From Pseudomonadota bacterium (GTDB taxonomy: Bacteria; Pseudomonadota; Gammaproteobacteria; Burkholderiales; Rhodocyclaceae), in the NCBI GenBank assembly GCA_029776255.1, contig JAKOTN010000097.1, positions 34,523 through 98,522 of the forward strand: 64,000 nt of DNA, in the 5' to 3' direction. Below are positions 42,696 to 51,516 of this stretch, piece by piece. The notes under the pieces were generated by a model. That model saw nothing but the letters and a program-made list of their open reading frames with translations, had not been told where the DNA came from and ran no database searches. Made by a program: the position numbers and the translations under genes. Numbering within the stretch: the stretch's first letter is position 1; every line of letters starts with the position of its first letter.

Positions 42696-43626
42696 TCACG
42701 GCCACCGCCTTGCCGTGGGCATCCCATACCGTCAAGGTGCCGCCTTCGCCAGCGCACGTCTCGCCGCAACGCCACAGCGGCAGGGCCAGTTCCAGGGCCA
42801 ACGCCGCCAGTTCGCCGCGTTTCGCCGGCGGCGCCGCGAAGGCCAGTTCGTAATCGTCGCCGCCGGCCAACTGGCACTGCCGGGCCAGCGCCGGATCGGC
42901 GACCGCCGGCAGCGGCGGCAGAGCCGCCAGCGACACGCGCCCCGCCAGCCGCGAACGTTGGAGGAGATGGCCGAGATCGGCCAGCAGACCGTCCGACACG
43001 TCGATAGCCGCGCGGGCCAGTCCGCGCTCGCGCAGCGCCAGTCCGAGTTCAATGCGCGGCCAGGGATTTTGCAGGGCGTTCACGCAACGCGCCGCGAGTT
43101 CGTCCGGCAGTCGCGTCCGCTGTTGCAAATGCGCCAGACCCAGCGCGGCCAGGCCGGGCTGGCCGGAAACCCAGAGATCGTCGCCGGGCATGGCGCCGTC
43201 GCGCCGCAGCGCCGTGCCGGCGGGGACTTCGCCGATGGCCGTCAGACAGAGGTTGAGCGGCCCGCGGGTGGTGTCGCCGCCGGCCAGATCGACGCCGTGG
43301 CGCCCGGCGCAGGCGAACAGGCCGTCCGCGAAAGCCGCCAGCCAGTCGTCGCGCGCCGCCGGCAGGCTGCCGGCCAAGAAGGCCCAGCGTGGAGTGGCGC
43401 CCATCGCCGCCAGATCCGAGAGATTCACCGCCAGCGCCTTCCAGCCGAGTAGGCGGGGATCGGTCGCCGGCAGGAAATGCGTGCCTTCGACCAGCATGTC
43501 GGTGGTGACCGCCAGCGCCATGCCGGGCGAAGGCGCCAGCAGCGCGCAATCGTCGCCGGGACCGAGCAGCGTCCGCGGCGTCGGCCGTGCGAAATGGCGG
43601 GCGATCAGCTCAAATTCGCTGGGCAT
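42664..43626 (-). CDS. thiL: Thiamine-monophosphate kinase
   Basis: MPSEFELIARHFARP...LGPGDDCALLAPSPGMALAVTTDMLVEGTHF. Confidence 0.95.
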   Translation of the reverse strand: MPSEFELIARHFARPTPRTLLGPGDDCALLAPSPGMALAVTTDMLVEGTHFLPATDPRLLGWKALAVNLSDLAAMGATPRWAFLAGSLPAARDDWLAAFADGLFACAGRHGVDLAGGDTTRGPLNLCLTAIGEVPAGTALRRDGAMPGDDLWVSGQPGLAALGLAHLQQRTRLPDELAARCVNALQNPWPRIELGLALRERGLARAAIDVSDGLLADLGHLLQRSRLAGRVSLAALPPLPAVADPALARQCQLAGGDDYELAFAAPPAKRGELAALALELALPLWRCGETCAGEGGTLTVWDAHGKAVAVNERGFDHFGH

Positions 43627-43664
43627 CGTCGCCTCGCGGCAAGCGGGCCGGTGGCGGCAACGGT

Positions 43665-44174
43665 TCAGCGTCCCTTGCCGCGCGTCGCGCGCTTGGCCTC
43701 GACCTCCACCGGCCGCAAGCGCGCCGCCAGCTTGTCGAGCACGCCGTTGACGTACTTGTGGCCGTCGGTGCCGCCAAAACTCTTGGCCAGCTCGATGGAC
43801 TCGTTGATGATCACCCGGTAAGGCGTTTGCGGGTAATTCGCCAACTCGAAAGCGCCGCCCAGCAGCACGCACGCTTCCACCGGCGACAATTCGCCGAAGG
43901 GGCGGTCCAGAAAGTCCTGCAACCGCGCCTGCAGCGTTTCGCGCTGGGCCAGCACGCCGCGCAGCAAATGAGTGAAGAAATCGCGGTCGGCCTTCTCGAA
44001 ACCCTCGCTGTCGCGCAGATGCGCCTCGACCGCCGCCTCGTCGTTGCCGCTCAGCCGCCATTGATAAAGCGCCTGCAAGGCAAACTCGCGGGCGCGACGG
44101 CGCGGCGAGCGCGCGACCGGCGCCTTGGCCTTGTTCGGCGGCGTGGGTGTGCTGGAAGTCGACTCGGTCATCAC
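43665..44174 (-). CDS. nusB: Transcription antitermination factor NusB
   Basis: [21 protein letters not shown]. Confidence 0.95.
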   Translation of the reverse strand: MMTESTSSTPTPPNKAKAPVARSPRRRAREFALQALYQWRLSGNDEAAVEAHLRDSEGFEKADRDFFTHLLRGVLAQRETLQARLQDFLDRPFGELSPVEACVLLGGAFELANYPQTPYRVIINESIELAKSFGGTDGHKYVNGVLDKLAARLRPVEVEAKRATRGKGR

Positions 44175-44698
44175 ACTGGCTCCCCGGCGATTGCGCGTAA
44201 CAAATGGGCCATTTCCACCGCCGCCTGCGCGCAGTCGGCGCCCTTCAACCGCATGCGGGCGATGGCCTGGTCGTCGTTCTCGCAGGTCAGGATGCCGTTG
44301 GCGATCGGCACGCCGCTGCTCAACTGCACTTCCATCAGCGCCCGGCAGGAATCGTTGGCGACAATCTCGAAGTGATACGTTTCGCCGCGAATCACCGCGC
44401 CCAGGGCGATCAAGGCATCGAAACGGCCGCTGCGCGCCATGGTCTGTAGCGTCAGCGGAATTTCCAGCGCCCCGGGCACGCTGGCCACGGCGATGCGGCC
44501 GGGGGCCACGCCCAGCCGCCCCAGTTCACCGACACAGGCGCTGAGCAAGCCCTCGCAGATATCCCGATTGAAGCGGCTCATGACGATGCCGACCGCCAGC
44601 CCGCCGCCGTCCAGCGACGACGGATATTCACCATATTCGGCGACCGCCCGGTCGCGCGCGGCGTTGACGGCGGGTGGCGGAGAGGTGCGTGTACTCAT
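44171..44698 (-). CDS. ribH: 6,7-dimethyl-8-ribityllumazine synthase
   Basis: [41 protein letters not shown]. Confidence 0.95.
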   Translation of the reverse strand: MSTRTSPPPAVNAARDRAVAEYGEYPSSLDGGGLAVGIVMSRFNRDICEGLLSACVGELGRLGVAPGRIAVASVPGALEIPLTLQTMARSGRFDALIALGAVIRGETYHFEIVANDSCRALMEVQLSSGVPIANGILTCENDDQAIARMRLKGADCAQAAVEMAHLLRAIAGEPV

Positions 44699-45831
44699 CG
44701 GATGTCATCCAGATCGGCGGGTGTGGCGATGTGGCCGGTCACTTCGAGGTCGAAACCGGTCATGCTCGGCATCCGGCGCGGGCTCGACAGCAATTTCATC
44801 TTGCCGACGCCGAGATCGCGCAGAATCTGCGCGCCGATGCCATAAATGCGCGGGTCCCAGCGCGCCGCCGGGCGTTTGGCGGCCGCCGGCTCGCGCAGCA
44901 GGTCGAGAATGTCCTGGCCGCTTTCCGGGCGATGCAGCAGCACGATCACGCCCGCCTCCACCCGCGTCAGCGCCGCCATCGCCACCGACAGCGGGAAGGT
45001 ATGCCGGCCACCCTCGAGATCGATGAAATCCACCACCGACAGCGGCTCATGCACCCGCACCAGCGTTTCCCGGTCGGCCCGGATGTCGCCCTTGGTCAAT
45101 ACCAGATGCACCTCGTTCGACGTGCGATCGGTGTAGGCATGCAAGGTCAGTTCGCCGTGGGCCGTGCGCACCGGTTTGGAGAACGTGCGCTCGACCAACG
45201 CCTCGTGCCGGCTGCGGTAATGGATCAGGTCGGCGATACTGCCGATTTTCAGATTGTGTTCGCGGGCGAAGCCGACCAGATCCTCCAGGCGAGCCATGCT
45301 GCCATCGTCCTTGAGAATTTCGCAGATCACCGCCGCCGGTTCCAGCCCCGCCAGCTGCGCCAGATCGCAGCCCGCCTCGGTGTGCCCGGCCCGCACCAGC
45401 ACCCCGCCGGGACGGGCCATGATCGGAAAGACGTGCCCCGGTTGCACGATATCGTTCGGGCCGGCGTTTCTCGCCACCGCCGCCTTGATCGTCCGCGCCC
45501 GATCCTGCGCCGAAATGCCGGTGGTCACGCCCTCGGCGGCCTCGATCGACACCGTGAACGCCGTGCTGTACGGACTCTTGTTGTCGCGCGCCATCTGCAT
45601 CAGGCCCAGTTGCCGGCAACGCGCCTCGCTCAGCGTCAGGCAGATCAGGCCGCGACCATGACGGGCCATGAAATTGATCGCCTCGGCGCTGACATGCTCG
45701 GCGGCGAGAACCAGATCGCCCTCGTTTTCCCGATCCTCCTCGTCAACCAGGACCACCATCCGCCCGGCGCGCATTTCGACAATGATTTCCTCGATCGGCG
45801 AGACATCGGCCGACGTGCTTTGTGGTGCCAT
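44695..45831 (-). CDS. ribBA: DHBP synthase / GTP cyclohydrolase II-like bifunctional protein
   Basis: [42 protein letters not shown]. Confidence 0.93.
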   Translation of the reverse strand: MAPQSTSADVSPIEEIIVEMRAGRMVVLVDEEDRENEGDLVLAAEHVSAEAINFMARHGRGLICLTLSEARCRQLGLMQMARDNKSPYSTAFTVSIEAAEGVTTGISAQDRARTIKAAVARNAGPNDIVQPGHVFPIMARPGGVLVRAGHTEAGCDLAQLAGLEPAAVICEILKDDGSMARLEDLVGFAREHNLKIGSIADLIHYRSRHEALVERTFSKPVRTAHGELTLHAYTDRTSNEVHLVLTKGDIRADRETLVRVHEPLSVVDFIDLEGGRHTFPLSVAMAALTRVEAGVIVLLHRPESGQDILDLLREPAAAKRPAARWDPRIYGIGAQILRDLGVGKMKLLSSPRRMPSMTGFDLEVTGHIATPADLDDIR

Positions 45832-46008
45832 GCTGTTCTTTCCTCCTGTGCGGTCCGTGTGCGCCGCGCGACCCACCCGGCGTGACCGTCGGAAGCGCGT
45901 CCACACCGCCCGGAACGGCGCCGCAGCCTGGATTCTCGCAGTTTCCGGCCGCCTCCGCCATGCTGGCAATGATCGCGATGGCGCAAAGGCGCGCCAATTA
46001 GCGCACGC

Positions 46009-46311
46009 TCAAGCAATCGCCGCCGGCAAGGCCGTCCAGACAATCCCCGTCGGCAGGCAGGCCCGCCCCAGACGCCCCTGAAAGCCGCGCGCCGGCAAGG
46101 GATAACAGCGCACATCGTCGGCCGCCGGCGCGATCAGAGCGGCAATCGCCGTCAGGCAGCGCACCTTGTCCGCCTCACCGCCGACCAGAAGGAAAACGCT
46201 GTACTCCAGCGGTGTCGCGTGCCGGCACATCTCGCGATGCACCCGTTGCAAGCGTGCCGGATCGGCGATGTCGTAGCCGATCACGAAACATAGCGACGCG
46301 TCAGAACGCAT
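46009..46311 (-). CDS. cas2: CRISPR-associated endonuclease Cas2 (second copy)
   Basis: VIGYDIADPARLQRVHREMCRHATPLEYSVFLLVGG; overlaps cas1 stop by 11 bp. Confidence 0.85.
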   Translation of the reverse strand: MRSDASLCFVIGYDIADPARLQRVHREMCRHATPLEYSVFLLVGGEADKVRCLTAIAALIAPAADDVRCYPLPARGFQGRLGRACLPTGIVWTALPAAIA

Positions 46312-47281
46312 CGTCGTTGGTCGCCGACGACACCGACGCGGCCACCGCGCCCGCCGCCATCACCGCCGACGCCACGTCGGCCACGCTGTCGGCCAGCCGC
46401 TTGCGCAAACGCGCCACCGGTTCCTCCCACTCCGCGTAAAAGCGCGTCCGGCCCGCCTTGCCCAACAGGCACGCGCCGGCCGCCAGCGAAAAATCGTCGG
46501 CGCGCAACTTCTCCGAACGAAACAGCATCAACACATGTTGCTCCACCTCCACCCGCAGCGGCTCCACCACATCGCAGGCCAGCGACTCGCGGCCGTAATC
46601 CAGGGCATGAAAAAAGCCCACGAAAGGGTCCAGCCCCGCCCCGTACAAGGCCAGCACCGCCTCCGCGTGCAACAGCGTATACCCCAGCGACAGCATCGCA
46701 TTCACCGGATCGCGCGGCGGACGCCGGTTGCGGCCGGCGAAATGCAGGCTTGCTGGCAGCAGATCGGCGAAACCCTCGAAATACGCCGCCGCGCCCGCGC
46801 CCTCCAGTCCGCGCAAGGCCGCCAGCGACGGCTGTGCATCCACCGCCTCGATCGCCGTCGCCAGGCGGCGCAAGGCCAGCGTCAACGGATAACGCGAACG
46901 CGGCTCGCTGTCGCGGCGACCGTCGAGAAACGCCGCCTGCGCGCGCAGCTTGCTCTCCACCACCGCCCGCGCGAAACGCAGGCAAAAATCGGCGTCCAGC
47001 GACAAACGGTACTGCGCCACCCGCCGCGCCGCGTCGTTGTGCGGCCGGCCGAGCAACAGCGTCGGCGCCGCCTTGCGGCCGGAAAGCACCACCACCCCGA
47101 TGCCGCGCTCGCCCAGCTTGCCAAGCAGCGCCGACGACACCGTCACATCGCCGCGCATGAACACCCGCGACAAGGGCGCCAACGGCACCGTGCCGACGCG
47201 CTCGCCATTTTCATAGAAGACCAGCGCCTCGCCATCCGCCTTCAGCGCCACCCCGCGCCGGTCGATATACAAACTGCTCAT
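46301..47281 (-). CDS. cas1: CRISPR-associated endonuclease Cas1
   Basis: MSSLYIDRRGVALKADGEALVFYE...GLEGAGAAAYFEGF...PVNAMLSLGYTLLHAEA...GFFHALDYGRESLACDVVEPLR (conserved E and H residues). Confidence 0.95.
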   Translation of the reverse strand: MSSLYIDRRGVALKADGEALVFYENGERVGTVPLAPLSRVFMRGDVTVSSALLGKLGERGIGVVVLSGRKAAPTLLLGRPHNDAARRVAQYRLSLDADFCLRFARAVVESKLRAQAAFLDGRRDSEPRSRYPLTLALRRLATAIEAVDAQPSLAALRGLEGAGAAAYFEGFADLLPASLHFAGRNRRPPRDPVNAMLSLGYTLLHAEAVLALYGAGLDPFVGFFHALDYGRESLACDVVEPLRVEVEQHVLMLFRSEKLRADDFSLAAGACLLGKAGRTRFYAEWEEPVARLRKRLADSVADVASAVMAAGAVAASVSSATNDDAF

Positions 47282-47298
47282 TCGCGCTCGCTCCTTGT

Positions 47299-47586
47299 TC
47301 AGACGATCAGGAAATACGTCGTTGGCGCTTCCGTGGCGCGGCCCAGCAACTCGCGCCGCATGCGCGGATCGAGCTGGAAGATGTGCGCCCGGTCCTCCTC
47401 CGGATTCAGCAATTCCGTCAATCGTCGCCGCACTTCCCGCAAATCCGCCGCCGTCAGCCAGCACTCGAAAAACGATTTCTGACCGCCGACCTTGTAGCCC
47501 AGCAAAAAGCGGTGCACCCGTCGCCAGCGTTTCGGATCGCCGACGTCGTAACAGATCAGATACAGGGTGCGTGCCACATCGTTCAT
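47299..47586 (-). CDS. cas2: CRISPR-associated endonuclease Cas2 (canonical copy)
   Basis: TLYLICYDVGDPKRWRRVHRFLLGYKVGGQKSFFECWL. Confidence 0.92.
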   Translation of the reverse strand: MNDVARTLYLICYDVGDPKRWRRVHRFLLGYKVGGQKSFFECWLTAADLREVRRRLTELLNPEEDRAHIFQLDPRMRRELLGRATEAPTTYFLIV

Positions 47587-47721
47587 GGCTTTCACGATAC
47601 GCCTGCCGTTTTCGCCGGTCAGAAACCACAAGCTTGCCGTTAGCGCTGCCTGCCGCCTTCCTTGCGGTCAACGGTCGGTTATCGGACAAAAAGAACGGAT
47701 CGAAAACTCGGCAAGAACCTT

Positions 47722-50482
47722 GCGTTAATCCCTTTGATTTCAGGGCTGATTACTGAGCACATCATCGCCTACGGATCGGCGCGCGACCTGAGGTCTTAAT
47801 CCCTTTGATTTCAGGGCTGATTACTGAGCCTATTTGGCGTTGGAATGATTGCGGAGATTGTAACGTCTTAATCCCTTTGATTTCAGGGCTGATTACTGAG
47901 ACCACTATTCGTCAAATCGCCTCCCAAAAAGAAGTCTTAATCCCTTTGATTTCAGGGCTGATTACTGAGAGGTATTATTCTTCAAGGTTGTAAGAATCCA
48001 GCGGTCTTAATCCCTTTGATTTTAGGGCTGATTACTGAGAATAAAATCTGGAAGCGAAGCGGCACATCAAACGGTCTTAATCCCTTTGATTTCAGGGCTG
48101 ATTACTGAGCGGCTAGTGACTTCAATAATACTAAGTTAAGTCTTAATCCCTTTGATTTCAGGGCTGATTACTGAGCCGAGACATGCTTGAACTCGAACTA
48201 GCCGCAGAGGTCTTAATCCCTTTGATTTCAGGGCTGATTACTGAGAGACAACACGAATATACAAAAAAGCGCATTCAACGTCTTAATCCCTTTGATTTCA
48301 GGGCTGATTACTGAGGGAGAAGTGCCATGCACACTAAACTGCAAAAGCTGTCTTAATCCCTTTGATTTCAGGGCTGATTACTGAGTGATCTTCGATGAAA
48401 TCGAGAAGGTCTTCCAGTGTCTTAATCCCTTTGATTTCAGGGCTGATTACTGAGGAACCAACTGGCACGGAGGCCAACCATGAAAAAAAGTCTTAATCCC
48501 TTTGATTTCAGGGCTGATTACTGAGCATGGGGATGATCAATTACCTAGCAAGGAGCTTGAGTCTTAATCCCTTTGATTTCAGGGCTGATTACTGAGGTCG
48601 CCGTCCATGCAAACATCATGCAATATCCGTCTTAATCCCTTTGATTTCAGGGCTGATTACTGAGTAAACGCCAGTACCGTATGGAGCGGCTTTGTCGGGT
48701 CTTAATCCCTTTGATTTCAGGGCTGATTACTGAGGCGAACAAGTACGCTACTCGCGCGTACTACATGCGGTCTTAATCCCTTTGATTTCAGGGCTGATTA
48801 CTGAGGTCGCGGGGTTGCTTAATATCCCCGGCCTTACCACGTCTTAATCCCTTTGATTTCAGGGCTGATTACTGAGACGCGAAGTACACGCAAAGCTTGG
48901 CCCAGGGGCGTCTTAATCCCTTTGATTTCAGGGCTGATTACTGAGCGACGCCGCCCGGCTTCTACAGCAGGCGGCACAAAGTCTTAATCCCTTTGATTTC
49001 AGGGCTGATTACTGAGCGCTTTGCATCGGCCTCGACCTGCTGTTTGTCTTAATCCCTTTGATTTCAGGGCTGATTACTGAGGTACCCCCAATTTTTTAAG
49101 GAGTGATCCACCATGAAGTCTTAATCCCTTTGATTTCAGGGCTGATTACTGAGACGCGGGGTTTGTCGAGGCGTGAGCGCATGGTCCGTCTTAATCCCTT
49201 TGATTTCAGGGCTGATTACTGAGGCGGCGGATGCCGTTATAAAACCGGCGTTGCGGTCTTAATCCCTTTGATTTCAGGGCTGATTACTGAGGACTTGCGC
49301 TCGACATCGCGACGTTGCGGATGGTCTTAATCCCTTTGATTTCAGGGCTGATTACTGAGAGACCGCCAGCAGAAACGGCGAACCTTTCGCCGGTCTTAAT
49401 CCCTTTGATTTCAGGGCTGATTACTGAGGCACAAAAACGGCGGCTCGTAACGCCTACCTGGGGTCTTAATCCCTTTGATTTCAGGGCTGATTACTGAGTG
49501 CGTTAGAAATGCGACGCACCAAGATCGCCCAAAGTCTTAATCCCTTTGATTTCAGGGCTGATTACTGAGGCACAGGAGCAAGACAATGAAAAACACCACC
49601 TTCGTCTTAATCCCTTTGATTTCAGGGCTGATTACTGAGAAAGCCACCATAGGTATAGACGGATGGTTGACCAGTCTTAATCCCTTTGATTTCAGGGCTG
49701 ATTACTGAGAACCGGCACCAAAGGGACCTTTTCCAGGCGGCGCAGTCTTAATCCCTTTGATTTCAGGGCTGATTACTGAGAAAAAGTCAGCGACGGAGGC
49801 GTTGGCAGCCGCCCGCGTCTTAATCCCTTTGATTTCAGGGCTGATTACTGAGGCGTCGGCGCGGCGGAGTTCTACAAGGCCGTTGGTCTTAATCCCTTTG
49901 ATTTCAGGGCTGATTACTGAGGCACTCGAACGACTCGTCGATCTGGCCGCACTTCGTCTTAATCCCTTTGATTTCAGGGCTGATTACTGAGAAAGCCGAA
50001 TATATCGAAGACGGCGACGGCTTCCGGTCTTAATCCCTTTGATTTCAGGGCTGATTACTGAGGTTGGTTGCACCATATACCCAACGGCGGAAGCCGGTCT
50101 TAATCCCTTTGATTTCAGGGCTGATTACTGAGATGGCCACCTCAAAGACATTCACCGTGCCCGACGGTCTTAATCCCTTTGATTTCAGGGCTGATTACTG
50201 AGTGCTCGCCGCGAATAACGCGCTTGTCGCCATGTCTTAATCCCTTTGATTTCAGGGCTGATTACTGAGGTCCTGATGGGGCACAACATGTCGGAGTTCG
50301 ACGTCTTAATCCCTTTGATTTCAGGGCTGATTACTGAGGCTCCGGCCTCTTGGAGTCGATCAAGGAAGACATCGTCTTAATCCCTTTGATTTCAGGGCTG
50401 ATTACTGAGAGCTGGCGACCTGGAAAAACCAGACCGCCAACCGCGCGTCTTAATCCCTTTGATTTCAGGGCTGATTACTGAG
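47722..50482 (-). CRISPR. CRISPR array: 40 repeats of 36 bp, 39 spacers of 29-37 bp
   Basis: Plus-strand repeat GTCTTAATCCCTTTGATTTCAGGGCTGATTACTGAG. Minus orientation CTCAGTAATCAG-CCCT-GAAATCAA-AGGG-ATTAAGAC ends in an 8-nt ATTAAGAC tag. First repeat (47722) degenerate (GCG for GTC); repeat at 48004 has one C to T change. Confidence 0.99.
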
Positions 50483-50495
50483 TGCGCTCGCTAGT

Positions 50496-51516
50496 TTACC
50501 TCTTTTTTTCAGTGGTTTGCGGTGACCGTTCGCGGTTTTCGACGGCGGGCGCGGCGATGTCCGCGCGGAGGGTTTCGGTGAGGGTGTAGCCGCCAAGGCC
50601 GAAGGCGGTTTCCTTGCCGACGTGCAGCCATTGTCCCAGGCGTAGGAAAGGGAGAAAGGGCGCCAGCGGGCCATGCAGCCGCCAGTTGCCGAGCGCGCCG
50701 CCGAGGCGCATTTCGCGCTGCTGCCGCGAGGAGTAGCGCCGCCAGTCGCGCCAGGCCAGATCTTTTTCGTCGACCACATCGGCCGCCGCCCGGCGAAGCG
50801 GGGAAAAGTCGTCGAGCAGGGGGCCGTCGCCATGGAACTCGGCGAGCAGGCTGGCGCGACGGGCCAGGGCGAGCAGCAGCGCGCGCGCTTGCAGCTTTTC
50901 CGGCGGCAGGGCGTGACCGTTGGCCTGCAGGCGCAAGGGGGTGGTGAAGCGCAGGGTGAGAGCGGTCGGCGCGGGGTCGGGCGCCTCCGGTGAGGGGGAT
51001 CGCGGGGCGGTGGACGGCGATGGCGCTGTTTTCCGGCCGGTGGATTTCCTGTTCGCCGTCGCTGCCGCAATGCAGCAGCCGGGTGAGTTCGGCGGTGCCG
51101 TCGCCGGCGCCGATGCCGCGCGCCAGGGCGCGCCGCCAGGCGAGGACGATCAGCGGCAGTTCCCGCAGGGCGCGACCGATCAGGACGTGATGAAAGTTCA
51201 GCGTGTCGCCGACGGCCAGCAGGCGGCTGCCCCAGGGGGGCGGCTCGATGACGTGGGGCACCGGGATGCTGTCGAAGCGTTGCAGTTTGTGGGCCGCCAC
51301 CGGCGCGGGCGGGGCGAAGATCGCGGGATAGGGGCAGGTGTCGAGCAGCGGGCAGCCGGGGCATTCCGGGCGACGGGCGATGCAGGCCAGTTGGCGCAGG
51401 GCGTGCCCGAAGGCGCCGCGCAACATCGAGCCGCCGTAATCCGGTAGCCGCAAGGGCCGGGTGACCCGGCATTCGAGACGGTAGCGGGCGACGGGGAAGG
51501 TGGTGGGCAGGTTCAT
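50496..51516 (-). pseudogene. cas6: CRISPR RAMP endoribonuclease Cas6, apparent 1-nt frameshift
   Basis: N-terminal frame MNLPTTFPVARYRLECRVTRPLRLPDYGGSMLRGAFG...ENSAIAVHRPAIP, then a different frame ...APTALTLRFTTPLRLQANG...LGQWLHVGKETAFGLGGYTLTETL. Removing one base of the C5 tract (plus-strand G5, 50994-50998) joins them into ~339 aa. Confidence 0.85.

Noticed and set aside
47282-47689. N-terminal extension of the cas1 ORF
   Set aside because: Overlaps cas2 in another frame; canonical Cas1 starts at MSSLYIDRRG.
47587-47721. Gap between cas2 and the array as the leader for + strand transcription
   Set aside because: Position is typical, but the degenerate repeat at this end, the ATTAAGAC tag polarity and the spacer sense bias argue against it; kept as the main alternative.
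47805-49990. Short ORFs repeating LIPLISGLITE within the array
   Set aside because: Translations of CRISPR repeats, not genes.
50465-51472. 335-aa minus-strand ORF
   Set aside because: Wrong-frame reading through cas6 into the last CRISPR repeat; Arg/Pro-rich nonsense. The real cas6 is in the other two segments.
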